A DNA stretch of 64,000 bases from Corynebacterium tuberculostearicum SK141 (GCF_000175635.1 NZ_ACVP01000003.1:124001-188000); one strand, 5' to 3'; counted from the stretch's first letter, positions 51,727 to 62,254 are shown. Numbers and translations are program-made. The notes: generated by a model from the sequence alone, not told the origin.

Positions 51727-52758
51727 TTAGAGGTGACGGCGGAGGTGGTCAATGAGGGCGTCGATAAGCTCGCGCGATTGCGGCGCCTTGGGTTTAATCT
51801 GGTCAAACCCGTGATAGGCGCCGGCCCACACGTCGAGGGTGGTGTCCACGCCGGCCGCATCGAGGGCTTGGGCAAAGGCCACGGATTCATCGCAGAAGAG
51901 GTCGATCCCACCTACCCCGATCCACGTTGGCGGCAGGCCGGAAAGATCACTGCGCGTGGCCGGCGAAGCATAGGGCGGCAAGTCAACATCCAGGTGGTCA
52001 TCTCCCAGGTACATGGACCACGCGCCGCGGTTCGGGCCCGCCGTCCAGATGAATTGGCCCACCGCACCGGACTTATCCGTGGTGCGGTGATCCAGCATGG
52101 GATAGACCAAGCCGAGCGCGCGGACCGGATGGCCCTCATCAAAGGCCCGCTGGACCAAGCCCGCGGCCAAGCCACCGCCGGCGCTATCGCCGGCGACGGC
52201 GATGCGCGAGGTATCCCCGCCCAGCTTATCGCCGTGTTTTTGCACCCAGCGCAGCGCGGCGTAGCACTCATCATGGTCCGCGGGGAACGGCTCTTGGGTG
52301 GATTTGTGGTAGCGCGGGGCTACCACGATGGCACCGAGCTCGGACGCCATGCGGGCATTCTGCGGGTCATACATGGCCGGGCCACCGATGAGATGGCCGC
52401 CGCCGTGCGTCCATACGACCACGGGGCGCGGCCCAGCGGTGGCTGCGCCCTGGGCATCGCCGCGTGGGGTAAGCACGCGGGCACTAAAGGCGTGGCCATC
52501 GAAGGAAGCGGAAAACTCCGTAATATCCACCGCGTGCCGCACCGGACGGGAGAAGTCGATGCTGGCAAAGAAGCGGCTGGCGCGGGCAAAGGTGGCGTCG
52601 GCAAGCAGGTGCATAGGCAGGTACAAAATCGGGCTGCGAAGGCCCGGTGCCACCTCGCGCAGGTACGGCCGGCGGCTGAGCGCATACGCCGCCATGCCCG
52701 CTACCCCGACCACACCGGTCAGGGCAGCCCCGGCCTTGAGAACTCGCGAAACGCTCAT
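51727..52758 (-). CDS. Alpha/beta-hydrolase esterase, HSL type
   Basis: 343 residues. An N-terminal hydrophobic segment (about 8-27) suggests membrane anchoring or export. Hormone-sensitive-lipase features: VWTHGGGHLIGG oxyanion motif, catalytic Ser in VAGDSAGGGLA, Asp in WIGVGGIDLFCDES and His in AYHGFDQ. Hydrolyses short or medium acyl esters by family. The ATG directly follows the stop of the PfpI-like gene, so the two are coupled. Confidence 0.88.
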   Translation of the reverse strand: MSVSRVLKAGAALTGVVGVAGMAAYALSRRPYLREVAPGLRSPILYLPMHLLADATFARASRFFASIDFSRPVRHAVDITEFSASFDGHAFSARVLTPRGDAQGAATAGPRPVVVWTHGGGHLIGGPAMYDPQNARMASELGAIVVAPRYHKSTQEPFPADHDECYAALRWVQKHGDKLGGDTSRIAVAGDSAGGGLAAGLVQRAFDEGHPVRALGLVYPMLDHRTTDKSGAVGQFIWTAGPNRGAWSMYLGDDHLDVDLPPYASPATRSDLSGLPPTWIGVGGIDLFCDESVAFAQALDAAGVDTTLDVWAGAYHGFDQIKPKAPQSRELIDALIDHLRRHL

Positions 52759-53436
52759 TTAGAAATCGCGCAGAATACGCTGTGCCAGCGGCTCAGAGGA
52801 AGCCGGGTTCTGGCCGGTGTACAGGTTGCGATCCACAATGACGTTCGGGGACATCGGATCGGTCTCCTGGTAATCCGCGCCGAGCTCGCGCAGGCGGGTC
52901 TCCAGCGCCCACTTAGCGGCGGCGATGACGTCCTCGCCCTCCTCAGCATTGCTGAAAGCAGTCATCTTGTAGCCCTTGAACGGCCAGTTCTCGTTATCTA
53001 CAGCCAGCATCGCCGCTGGGGCGTGGCAGAGCAAAGCAAGCTTGCGGCCAGAATCCATGCGAGCCTGCAGAAGCTTAGCGGAATCCTGGTCATAGGCCAG
53101 ATCCTCCATCGGGCCATGGCCGCCTGGGTAGAAAATGAGGTCATAGTCTTCCTCATTGACATCGGCCAGGTTCATCGGGTGCTCGAGCGCTACGCCCAAC
53201 TCTGCCAGGTAGTTTTCCTGCGCCATGCGCACGTTATCTGGCAGCACCTCCAGGCTGTACTCATCTACCACGGGAGCCTTTGCCCCGGGGGTGGCGAAGT
53301 GGATATCCCAGCCTGCGCCCTGGAAGGCGCGGTGCGGGGCAATAAGCTCCTCGGCCCAGTAACCGGTGGGGCGCTTGGTGCCATCGGCCAGGGTCCATTC
53401 CTCAGCGGCAGTAACAACAAAAAGTACGGAAGGCAT
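52759..53436 (-). CDS. DJ-1/PfpI family protein (type 1 GATase-like)
   Basis: 225 residues. Nucleophile elbow LLCHAPAAML with Cys137, preceded by DYDLIFYPGGHGPMEDL and an early Glu in TGYWAEELIAPH. This set matches Hsp31/glyoxalase-like DJ-1 proteins, which act on methylglyoxal or as chaperone; the exact activity is open. Lies between the ADA-like gene (11-base gap) and the esterase (adjacent). ATG 53436 follows AAAGGAGAA. Confidence 0.88.
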   Translation of the reverse strand: MPSVLFVVTAAEEWTLADGTKRPTGYWAEELIAPHRAFQGAGWDIHFATPGAKAPVVDEYSLEVLPDNVRMAQENYLAELGVALEHPMNLADVNEEDYDLIFYPGGHGPMEDLAYDQDSAKLLQARMDSGRKLALLCHAPAAMLAVDNENWPFKGYKMTAFSNAEEGEDVIAAAKWALETRLRELGADYQETDPMSPNVIVDRNLYTGQNPASSEPLAQRILRDF

Positions 53437-53447
53437 GTAATTCTCCT

Positions 53448-54338
53448 TTAGTCAGTAGTTTCTTCAGCAGCGTCTGCCAAAGACTCTTCAGTGTCTGGGC
53501 CTGCCAGCTCGGGGTCTGAAAGTTCCTCGTATGCTGGCAGGATAACCGTTTCTAGCAGATGCTGCCGTAATTCCTGGTCAGCAAAGGAATTCTCCACCGC
53601 TTTGACGGTGAGGTCGAAAAATTCCTCCAGCCCGTAGCCAAAGGTCTCACTCAGCGCGAGGAACTGCTTGGTCAAGGTGGTCTCGCCCGAGGAAATGGTG
53701 CAGGTAAAGCCCAGCTGCTGCAGCAGTGGCAGTGGGTGGTCGGTCAGCTCCTCGGCTTCCTCCAGTGGGGTAAAGACCAGGGGAATATGGCGGTCGCGGA
53801 TGTAGCCAGAGGCCTTGCCCGGCACGATGCCTTCGATATTCGCAGTGAAGTCATCGATCATATTCACCGGGTGGATAAGGCGATTCACGCCGGCCTGGGC
53901 GGCGCGCTCAACTTCCGCGAAGTCCTCGCCCACGTGAATCTGGGTGGGTAGGTAGGCGGCGCGGAAGTCCGCGGCCGCGCCCGCCTCGTCCTGCGGGAGG
54001 TTATAGCCCACCACGGGGGCGTCGTCAGGCACTGCTGCCTCAGGGGCCGTGCCGGCCAGGACGAGGCGGGAGTCCAGGGAAGGAATGCGGGCTGCAACGG
54101 CGGCTTCAACAACCGCGGCAGCGTCCAGGCCAATCGCTGCTGGATCCAAGTGCAGTTCCGCGTAGACCACGCCGTCTGCGGCTAGGGCTTCGTAGCGCTC
54201 ACGGATGGTCGCGGTGAGTTCCTCCGGCGTAGCGGCCGTGGAGTTAATGGGCTCAAAGAGGGAGACCTTAGGCAGCTTGGCCACCACGTCGGCGGCGGAG
54301 TCCTTGTTTTCAGGGCTAATCAAAGGCGCGTCATGCAT
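53448..54338 (-). CDS. Degenerate adenosine deaminase-like protein
   Basis: 296 residues from ATG 54338, which lies 7 bases behind TACGAT (54351-54346); a start at 54347 would fall within that box. The fold reads like adenosine deaminase: GVVYAELHLDP, IHVGEDFAEVERAAQAGVNRLIHPVNMIDD, and FFDLTVKAVENSFADQE near the end. However the first metal site (LHxHLDG) is KVSLFEPINS, and the late DDP metal ligand is missing where SSGETTLTKQF stands. Zinc binding and deamination are doubtful. It may be a pseudoenzyme or act on another substrate. Confidence 0.75.
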   Translation of the reverse strand: MHDAPLISPENKDSAADVVAKLPKVSLFEPINSTAATPEELTATIRERYEALAADGVVYAELHLDPAAIGLDAAAVVEAAVAARIPSLDSRLVLAGTAPEAAVPDDAPVVGYNLPQDEAGAAADFRAAYLPTQIHVGEDFAEVERAAQAGVNRLIHPVNMIDDFTANIEGIVPGKASGYIRDRHIPLVFTPLEEAEELTDHPLPLLQQLGFTCTISSGETTLTKQFLALSETFGYGLEEFFDLTVKAVENSFADQELRQHLLETVILPAYEELSDPELAGPDTEESLADAAEETTD

Positions 54339-54377
54339 GCGTCCCATCGTAGGCACGGGCCTAAGATGTGTCATGTC

Positions 54378-55571
54378 ATGAAAAGAATTATAGCTAGTTC
54401 CCTCGTTACCGTCCTGCTCAGCGGCGCACCGCTCGCGCTGGCGGAAGAGCCGGAAACTCCTACCACCATGCGCACCACCGCCCCGGATACCGATAAGTGC
54501 CCGCACGCCGAGCGCCCGGAAAAGGCCACCACCACCTCGGAGCGCCTCGCTCCTGGGCAGGCCTCACCCACCCCGCTGCCGCCGGTGGAAAGCAATGAGG
54601 CCTGTGGCACCACCCTGCCCGAAGGGTTCAAGGTGGATAAGGATGTGGTGGCCGCGGCGTGGATGGTCTCCGATATCGATTCCGGCGAAATCATCGCAAT
54701 GAAGGACCCTAACGGCCGCTACCGGCCGGCCTCCATCATCAAGGCACTGCTGGCGCTGGTGGTTATCGACGAACTGGATCTGCACCAGAAGGTCGAGGTG
54801 GGCGAAGAATCGGCACAGATTGACGGCTCAGCGGTCGGCATCGGCCCAGGCGGCACGTACACGGTGGAACAGCTTTTGCAGGGCTTGCTCATGGCCTCTG
54901 GCAACGATGCCGCGCACGCCCTGGCACAGGAATTGGGCGGCGACGAGGCCACGCTGCGCAAGGTCAATGAGAAGGCGGCCGAGATCGGCACAAATTCCAC
55001 CTACGCGGCCAGCTACTCTGGGCTCGATGCCCCGGGCATGTCTACCTCGGCCGAGGATATTTCCCGCATTTACCGCGCGGCCTTCCATAACCCGACCTTC
55101 GCGCGGATTGTGGATACGGAGTCCGTGGACTTTCCCGGCTGGGGCGACCTTGACGGTTACCAATTAGGCAACGATAACGGGCTCTTCCTCAATGATCCGG
55201 ACGGCATTGGTGGCAAGACGGGCTTTACCGATGACGCGCACCATACCTTCGTCGGCGCGCTCGACCGCCATGGCCGACGGCTGCAGGCGGTGCTGCTCGA
55301 TACCACCGTGGAGCACGGCCCGCGCGCGTGGGAGCAGGCCCAGAAGCTGCTGCACGAGGCCTACAAGGTGCATCCCGGTGACGGTGTAGGGCAGTTGCTT
55401 GCCGACGTCCATTCCGACGCCGACTCCACTGCCTCCCCGGCCCCCGATGCCCAGGCACAATCGGCCAACTCCTCCTTGGCCGGGGTGCAGGGGTGGCTCG
55501 GCTGGGTTATCGCCGGCGCCGTAGTGTTGCTGGCTATTTGCGTGGGTGCTTTTTCACTACTTCGGCGTTAG
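54378..55571 (+). CDS. dacA: D-alanyl-D-alanine carboxypeptidase
   Basis: 397 residues. Signal peptide (IIASSLVTVLLSGAPLALA), a Thr/Pro linker, then a serine-type penicillin-binding domain: SxxK at 119-122 (PASIIK), SGN in MASGNDAAHAL and KTG in IGGKTGFT. A C-terminal membrane anchor (WLGWVIAGAVVLLAICVGAF) ends in LLRR. Trims stem peptides of peptidoglycan. ATG 54378 begins the signal peptide; an in-frame frame extends to 54333 but adds no signal. Its end overlaps the convergent RDD gene by 38 bases. Confidence 0.9.
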   Translation: MKRIIASSLVTVLLSGAPLALAEEPETPTTMRTTAPDTDKCPHAERPEKATTTSERLAPGQASPTPLPPVESNEACGTTLPEGFKVDKDVVAAAWMVSDIDSGEIIAMKDPNGRYRPASIIKALLALVVIDELDLHQKVEVGEESAQIDGSAVGIGPGGTYTVEQLLQGLLMASGNDAAHALAQELGGDEATLRKVNEKAAEIGTNSTYAASYSGLDAPGMSTSAEDISRIYRAAFHNPTFARIVDTESVDFPGWGDLDGYQLGNDNGLFLNDPDGIGGKTGFTDDAHHTFVGALDRHGRRLQAVLLDTTVEHGPRAWEQAQKLLHEAYKVHPGDGVGQLLADVHSDADSTASPAPDAQAQSANSSLAGVQGWLGWVIAGAVVLLAICVGAFSLLRR

Positions 55572-56466
55572 CCCACTCATCGTGGGAGCCGCGGCGGTTA
55601 TTCTTCTCCGAAATGGTGAAGGTATGCACGCCGGCGCCCACCCAGCTGGCGAACGTACCGGGGCCCGGCACGATATTGACTAGGCGCCACCACTGGCGCT
55701 TAGCGGACTGGGTGAGGGTGAGCCGCTCTTTGGTGTCGACATCGCGCACCGTGTAGCCCATCAGCAGCTTGGCCGGGCTGGCGCCGAGCCAACATTCGGT
55801 GCCCAAGGTGTAGAGCAGCAAGATGATGGCGCCGCCAATGAACGTCGAGAGCTCATCCACGCCGCCGGACAGCAGCGCGCCGCCGAAGCTGCCGCTAATG
55901 AGCGAAAAGAAGATGAGGTCCAAAATGGCCATGCCGATGCGCGCATCTTGACCGGCGCGCTGGCTAATTTCGGCCGCTGGTTGTTGTACCAACGGCGCGG
56001 GTACAGCCGCGTTCGCCGTTGCCGGCGGGAATGGATTGTGCTGCGGGGCAAAGGGATTGCGCGCATACGGCGACCCATAGGGGCTCGAGGTCTGCGCAAA
56101 TCGTGGTTCCTGCTGAGCGTGACGCCCCGGCCCGGCCGCCTGACCGGGCTGGAAGGACTGAGCTTGCTGCTGGGCTTGCAGTGGCCGCGGGTTCCACTGC
56201 CCTACCGCGCCCAGCTGTCCGAGGTCTCCCCAGGTGGGGCGCACTCCCGCCGCGCACGCCTTATCGTATTCGGCCCGCTTTGCAGCAGAGCCCAAGACGC
56301 TGGCAGCGATGCGCAGCTGCGCGCGCCGCGGATCTTCAATGTCGTGGCCTTGCTGCTGTAGCAGCACATCCTTGGACTCCAGCAAGACTAAGAGCTCGTG
56401 CTCGCCATCGCGGCGATCTAGTCCCCATTCCTCATAAAGATTCGGTGCGATGTCATTGGCGTTCAT
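55534..56466 (-). CDS. RDD family membrane protein with J-like N-terminus
   Basis: 310 residues. N-terminal LYEEWGLDRRDGEHELLVLLESKDVLLQQQG ... AQLRIAASVLGSAAKRAEYDKA resembles a J domain lacking the HPD motif. A Gln/Pro/Ala-rich linker (about 90-170) follows, then an RDD domain (AGQDARIGMAILDLIFFSLISG, a membrane pair, PAKLLMGYTVRD). RDD proteins are membrane proteins of mostly unknown transport or scaffold function. Overlaps dacA tail to tail. Confidence 0.8.
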   Translation of the reverse strand: MNANDIAPNLYEEWGLDRRDGEHELLVLLESKDVLLQQQGHDIEDPRRAQLRIAASVLGSAAKRAEYDKACAAGVRPTWGDLGQLGAVGQWNPRPLQAQQQAQSFQPGQAAGPGRHAQQEPRFAQTSSPYGSPYARNPFAPQHNPFPPATANAAVPAPLVQQPAAEISQRAGQDARIGMAILDLIFFSLISGSFGGALLSGGVDELSTFIGGAIILLLYTLGTECWLGASPAKLLMGYTVRDVDTKERLTLTQSAKRQWWRLVNIVPGPGTFASWVGAGVHTFTISEKNNRRGSHDEWANAEVVKKHPRK

Positions 56467-56522
56467 AATGCTCCATCTTAAAGCCCAACGGCAGCGGCGG
56501 CCTCACCCCTAAGGAGGAGATT

Positions 56523-57602
56523 TTACTTACGGCGCAACAAGCTCCATGCGCCCACGGCCGCGGCGCCTACAGCGGCGCCAACGCCGAAGGTCGCACCTGC
56601 AGGCGCGCCTTCCTTGACCTCGTTGCGGACGCGAATAACGGCCGGCTCTGGGACCGGCGGGTGAGCGTACTTCAGGGACTCGGCGGTGGTGGCGGTCCAC
56701 GCGGAGACGTACAGCACCACGCGCCAAATCAGATACATGACCACCATGAGCACGATGACGGGGCCGAAGACCGCGCCGGCAGGGCTGCCGGTAGCAGAGG
56801 ACATGATGAGCGTGGACAGCTGCTTGAGCAGCTCAAAAGCCACGGCACCAATGGCCGCGCCGATAAGGCCGGACTTCTTCGGCACCTTGGTGCGCGGCAG
56901 GATCATAATCAGCCACCACATGACGATGAGGTTGGCCAGAAGGCCCACTGCCAAGCCGACAAAGAAAATAACCGAGTCCATGCCCGGGAAGGACTCGATT
57001 CCTACGCGCTCAAAGATTTTCTGGGTAAGGCCGGAGGACCCGGCGGCGGTGACGCCAAAGGCGATGAGGAATGCCACGATAAGGCCAATGAGGCCCACCA
57101 GGTCAGACAACTTCTTCTTCAAGAAGGAACCGCCCTCGTTGGCATCGATGCCCCACATGGCCGAGATACCGATGCGCAGGTTGTTCATCCAGCCTAGGCC
57201 GGACCACAGAGTGGTCAAACCACCGATACCGAACATGGCGCCGCGTTGGTCAATGGCGGTATCCAAGATCTCATTGACCGTATCTCCCATATCGCCATCG
57301 ATAGAACTGGTGATATGGGATTGCAGATCATTGAGCAGGTCCTCGCGGTTAGCCAAGACGGCGGCGACGGTGGCCACGACCAGCATGGCAAGCGGGAAGA
57401 TGGAGAGCACCGAATAATAGGTGATGCCGGCGGCAAACTGGTTGCCGCCTTCGGCACCGTAGCGCTCGTTCATGCGCATGAGGTGGTCAACGAATCCGGA
57501 CTTGGAGCGAATCTTATCTACCGCACCGGGATCGTCGGCATTGGCGCGTTCGATGCCGTAGTGGTCCGTCTTCTTCGAGGAGGATTGCGTGGTGGTAGGC
57601 AC
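56523..57602 (-). CDS. YihY/BrkB family membrane protein
   Basis: 359 residues from GTG 57602 behind AAGGGAAG. Six or so membrane segments with family features: FAAGITYYSVLSIFPLAMLV, LTTLWSGLGWMNNLRIGISAMWG, and RTKVPKKSGLIGAAIGAVAFELLKQL. The last 50 residues form a short hydrophobic Ala/Gly-rich anchor ending SLLRRK. The family is linked to envelope stress or serum resistance; transport substrate unknown. Downstream of trpS by 102 bases. Confidence 0.85.
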   Translation of the reverse strand: MPTTTQSSSKKTDHYGIERANADDPGAVDKIRSKSGFVDHLMRMNERYGAEGGNQFAAGITYYSVLSIFPLAMLVVATVAAVLANREDLLNDLQSHITSSIDGDMGDTVNEILDTAIDQRGAMFGIGGLTTLWSGLGWMNNLRIGISAMWGIDANEGGSFLKKKLSDLVGLIGLIVAFLIAFGVTAAGSSGLTQKIFERVGIESFPGMDSVIFFVGLAVGLLANLIVMWWLIMILPRTKVPKKSGLIGAAIGAVAFELLKQLSTLIMSSATGSPAGAVFGPVIVLMVVMYLIWRVVLYVSAWTATTAESLKYAHPPVPEPAVIRVRNEVKEGAPAGATFGVGAAVGAAAVGAWSLLRRK

Positions 57603-57704
57603 GTGCTTCCCTTCTTGCTCGCACAGTTTTTATCTCACCTAGAGTAACTGGCAGATGCCCACTTGTCCCTTTGCGGGGTGGGGCACGGGGGAAGCGGCCG
57701 CTTA

Positions 57705-58736
<1,032 letters not shown>

Positions 58737-58803
58737 TTATCCTACCCCCTAGCCTCGCCGCGCGGTTCACATCCTTCCCCGGCGCCGCCTGAGCGAAGGA
58801 TCG

Positions 58804-58833
58804 AAAAATCCCCTGCCCGATTAGGCAGGGGAT
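58804..58833 (-). terminator. Intrinsic terminator after the 58848-59039 gene
   Basis: ATCCCCTGCC (58808-58817) pairs with GGCAGGGGAT (58824-58833); reading the minus strand the stem is followed by a run of T (complement of 58804-58808). It lies 14 bases after the small membrane gene stop. Confidence 0.85.
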
Positions 58834-58847
58834 GCGGCGCAAGGATG

Positions 58848-59039
58848 TTAGAGCTTGCGGGAGGTCGGGCTGACCACGTCCATCAGGATGGCCCAACCGG
58901 ATACCATCAGCGCGCCGCCCACGCCCATGAGCACGATGGGGCCGAGGAAAGCGAAGGACGGACCAACAACGGTCCACCACCAGATGCTCAGGCCGAGGAT
59001 TACAGCGCCGAGGACGAAAGAAATAATTGCGCGAGCCAT
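58848..59039 (-). CDS. Small two-TM membrane protein
   Basis: 63 residues with two hydrophobic stretches (about 4-22 and 29-55), start MARAIISFVLGAVILGLSIWWW and end PTSRKL. CGGAGAAAG precedes the ATG. No family recognised, function unknown; a clear terminator behind it and a Shine-Dalgarno in front support it as a real gene. Confidence 0.7.
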   Translation of the reverse strand: MARAIISFVLGAVILGLSIWWWTVVGPSFAFLGPIVLMGVGGALMVSGWAILMDVVSPTSRKL

Positions 59040-59090
59040 GAACTTTCTCCGTTGCAGATTACTGAATTTTTTGACCTACCTATAGTAGCA

Positions 59091-60062
59091 CTACTGCTTG
59101 TGTTTGGGCGCCTTGCGCTTGCCGACGTCCCCCTTATTAAAGCTCCACTGCTGCTCCACGTTTACTCCCCTTGCCCCTGGCGAGTGCCGGCCGCTCGGCC
59201 GCGTAATCGACTGCTGCTTCGGCCGGCGCGCAATGCGGTTGCTCGACATATCGTCGTAGTCTGCCCCCTCTGCCGCAGTAGAAAAAGCTCGTGTCTTGTT
59301 CTTAAACGGGCGACTTAAAGGCCTAGTCAGCGGGCGTGTGATGGGGCTGGCATAGCGCGTGGCCGCGCCTGCCTTGCGCTTGGCCTTGCGGGCGCCATCG
59401 CGCACAATGCGCGCAGACAAACGCAGGCGCGGGTCCATCTGCTGCTCGGCGTCGCGGTATTCGAAGACGGGCAGGCCCTTCTTGAAGTAGATCGCGGCCA
59501 AGCGAGCAATAAAGCACACGGAGGCGGTGATAATCGCGGTCGGTTCCTCGGCCAGGCCACTGTGGTACAGCGCCATAAATAGCGCCGCGGCGAGCAGCGA
59601 GATAGCGGCGTAGAACTCGCCGGAAAAGACCAACGGGATGCGATCCGAAAGCAGGTCACGCAGCACTCCTCCAAAGACGCCGGAAATCACCGCAGAGACC
59701 GAGGCAATAATGAACCCGTGGCCCAGATGGACCGCGATTTGGGTGCCGAGCACCGAAAAGACCGCAAGCCCCAGCGCATCCAAGATGAGGAAGAGGTGGC
59801 GGAAGTAGTGCATGAGGAATGACATGCCCACCGTCACCACGGCCGCCACGATGACGATTACCAAATAGATGGGGTGCTCAACCCAGGTAAAGGGAGGGTC
59901 ATCGAGGATCATATCGCGCACCGTGCCGCCGCCCAGCGCCGTCATGGAGGCAATCATGGTGACGCCAAAAAGATCGAGCTTTTGGCGGCCGGCGGACAAT
60001 GCGGCGGTCATGGACTCGGCCGTAATACCAACTACATACAGGACGCTAAATAGTGGCGTCAT
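59091..60062 (-). CDS. TRIC/UPF0126 family cation channel
   Basis: 323 residues. Two repeats of about three membrane segments, with the glycine motifs MTALGGGTVRDMIL and VISGVFGGVLRDLLSDRIPLVF typical of prokaryotic TRIC channels (monovalent cation transport). The C-terminal about 115 residues are a basic, Arg/Lys/Pro-rich extension ending APKHKQ, longer than in most family members. ATG 60062 overlaps the xthA stop (TGATG), so the two are coupled. Confidence 0.85.
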   Translation of the reverse strand: MTPLFSVLYVVGITAESMTAALSAGRQKLDLFGVTMIASMTALGGGTVRDMILDDPPFTWVEHPIYLVIVIVAAVVTVGMSFLMHYFRHLFLILDALGLAVFSVLGTQIAVHLGHGFIIASVSAVISGVFGGVLRDLLSDRIPLVFSGEFYAAISLLAAALFMALYHSGLAEEPTAIITASVCFIARLAAIYFKKGLPVFEYRDAEQQMDPRLRLSARIVRDGARKAKRKAGAATRYASPITRPLTRPLSRPFKNKTRAFSTAAEGADYDDMSSNRIARRPKQQSITRPSGRHSPGARGVNVEQQWSFNKGDVGKRKAPKHKQ

Positions 60063-60979
60063 CAGCGGTACTCCACCAGCAGTGGGGAATGGTCGGACCA
60101 GCGCTGCTCCACGGTAGGAGCCTTATCCACCCAGGTGCGCTGCGCGCGCTCTAGCATCGGGCGGGTGGCCGCCTGGTAATCGATGCGCCACCCGGCGTTG
60201 TTATTAAACGCCTGGCCGCGGTAGGTCCACCAGGTATAAGGACCATCTTCTTCTGGGTGCAGGCGGCGGGCGACGTCGAACCACTGCGGTTCTGCCGCTG
60301 GGGCCCACGGCTCGCCGCCGGCGTACTCGACCACTCCCTGCCACTGCCCCAGGTTCTTCTTCTCCTGCGGCTTGTCATCCGGGAACGCGCCAAAGACATG
60401 GTCCATAAAGGCGCGCTCTTCCGGCAGGTGGCCAGCCTTCTTTTCGTTGGCCTTATTATTTTTCAGGTCCTGGGCGCGGTGGCAGATATTCCAGTCGCCG
60501 CCGATGACCATGTCGGCCGGGCTGCCATCAGAATTCGTGCGCGCCGCGTTCTCCGCCAGCACCTCCTGGAATTCATCCAAGAAGCGGTACTTTTCATCCA
60601 ACTTCGGCGAACCAGTATCGCCGGAAGGCAGGTACAGCGAGGCGACGCGAATATCGCGGGTGGTAGCCGCAATCCAGCGGCCGGCGTCGGTAAAGGAGCC
60701 GAAGCCCACTTCGACGTCGGCAAGCGGGGTGCGAGACAGGATACCCACGCCGGCGCGGCCCTTTGCGGCGGCGTCGGCAAGAGCTAAGTGCCACCCCGCC
60801 TCTAGGGCTGGGGCCAGGGCCTTTTCGGCCTGCTCCGGGGTTGCGCGCACCTCCTGCATGAGCACGATATCGGCCGGAGTCTCCTCTAGCCAGGCGTTCA
60901 TACCGGGGTTATTTTCATTGCGCTGCTTGCACGCAGCGCGGATTCCGTTGACATTAACGCTCGCGATGGTAAGGGTCAT
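60062..60979 (-). CDS. xthA: Exodeoxyribonuclease III / AP endonuclease
   Basis: 305 residues. Base-excision repair nuclease. Motifs: IASVNVNGIRAA, LMQEVRA (metal Glu), GVGILSR, YLPSGD, GGDWNICH (catalytic Asp and Asn), WWTYRGQAFNNNAGWRIDY and SDHSPLLVEY (catalytic Asp-His). TATGCT (60991-60986) lies 6 bases before the ATG, fitting a leaderless start. Coupled to the channel gene. Confidence 0.94.
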   Translation of the reverse strand: MTLTIASVNVNGIRAACKQRNENNPGMNAWLEETPADIVLMQEVRATPEQAEKALAPALEAGWHLALADAAAKGRAGVGILSRTPLADVEVGFGSFTDAGRWIAATTRDIRVASLYLPSGDTGSPKLDEKYRFLDEFQEVLAENAARTNSDGSPADMVIGGDWNICHRAQDLKNNKANEKKAGHLPEERAFMDHVFGAFPDDKPQEKKNLGQWQGVVEYAGGEPWAPAAEPQWFDVARRLHPEEDGPYTWWTYRGQAFNNNAGWRIDYQAATRPMLERAQRTWVDKAPTVEQRWSDHSPLLVEYR

Positions 60980-61000
60980 GCCAACAGCATATCGGTAAGC

Positions 61001-62254
61001 CTAGGCGCGGCGAGAAAGGCGCTTTTTATCCCACATCGTCGCAGCCCATACCAGGCAGCCCGCAGCCGCCAGGGCCGCACCGGCCAGCGCCGGGGCGGAG
61101 TAGCCCAAGCCGGCACCCACCACGGCGCCGCCAATGGTCGCACCGGCCGCGTTTGCGATGTTCAGCGCGGACTGGTTAAGGGCTGCGGCCAAAGTCTGGG
61201 CGTCGCCAGCCACATGCACCAAGCGCAGCTGCAGCGAAGGAACCAAGGTGGAGCCCATAAATGCCACGCAGCCAAAGCACAAAGTGGCGGGAATGGCATG
61301 GCTAGAAAGGAAGTAGAAGGCCGTCAGGATAACGATGAGGCAAGCCAAGGCAAAGATAATGCCAAACTCCAGGTTGCGGTCAGCCAGCCAACCGCCAAAG
61401 GCATTGCCGATGGTCATGCCGATGCCATAGGCCATGAGCACCACCCAGATGAGGCTCTGGTCCATGCCGGCGACCTCGGTCATGGTCCACGAAATATAGG
61501 TATAGACGGAGAACATGCCGCCAAAGCCGACCACGCCCATGATGACGGTGAACCACACCTGACTGTTTTTGAACGCACCAAATTCGGTGCGGATATCGGT
61601 CTGCTTCATCTCCGTCATGTGCGGCATCAGGAAGAACAACGCAATGGCGGTGACGATACCCAAAGCCACGACCACTAGGTAGGCCGCCTGCCAGCCCAGC
61701 GCGGAGCCGAGGGCTTGGGCGGCTGGTACACCAATAACCGTGGCGATGGCCAGGCCCATGCCCACATAAGCCATGGCCTTGCCGCGGCCGCCTGGGGGCG
61801 CCATGGATGCGGCCGAGAGATTAGCCACGGAGAAATAAGCGCCGTGCGGCATGCCCGCAATAAAGCGCGCGACCATGAGGATGGCGTAATTCGGTGCCAA
61901 GACCGAGAGGAGGTTGCCCACCACGAGGAAGCCGATGAGCAGCAGGATGAGCCGGCGGCGCGGCAGCTTGCCGGTAAAGGCCGCAATCAGCGGGGCACCG
62001 ACCACCACGCCCATGGCATAGATGGTGATGAGTGTGGAGGCGTTTTCTTCCGAAACGCCAAAATCATCTGCAATAAGCGGCAGCAGGCCCATAGACACGA
62101 ACTCCGTCGTGCCGATGGCAAACGCGCCCAGGGCCATGGCCACCATGACGATGGCGCGGCGGCGGGTGGTAATCTCCGTTTGCAGCGGCAGCGGGCGGCG
62201 GCGAACGCGGTGTTCGTGTGCGCTGCGCGGGCTTAGCTCATCGATGATTTTCAT
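61001..62254 (-). CDS. MFS exporter, DHA1-like
   Basis: 417 residues, 12 membrane segments. Major facilitator features: AFAIGTTEFVSMGLLPLIADDFGVSE in TM1 (typical of DHA1 and arabinose-efflux-like exporters), GKLPRRRLILL between TM2 and 3, and ARFIAGMPHGAYFSVANL in TM4. Likely a drug or sugar efflux pump; substrate unknown. ATG 62254 lies 8 bases behind TACCCT (62268-62263); the longer frame to 62365 is not supported. Divergent to icd. Confidence 0.88.
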   Translation of the reverse strand: MKIIDELSPRSAHEHRVRRRPLPLQTEITTRRRAIVMVAMALGAFAIGTTEFVSMGLLPLIADDFGVSEENASTLITIYAMGVVVGAPLIAAFTGKLPRRRLILLLIGFLVVGNLLSVLAPNYAILMVARFIAGMPHGAYFSVANLSAASMAPPGGRGKAMAYVGMGLAIATVIGVPAAQALGSALGWQAAYLVVVALGIVTAIALFFLMPHMTEMKQTDIRTEFGAFKNSQVWFTVIMGVVGFGGMFSVYTYISWTMTEVAGMDQSLIWVVLMAYGIGMTIGNAFGGWLADRNLEFGIIFALACLIVILTAFYFLSSHAIPATLCFGCVAFMGSTLVPSLQLRLVHVAGDAQTLAAALNQSALNIANAAGATIGGAVVGAGLGYSAPALAGAALAAAGCLVWAATMWDKKRLSRRA

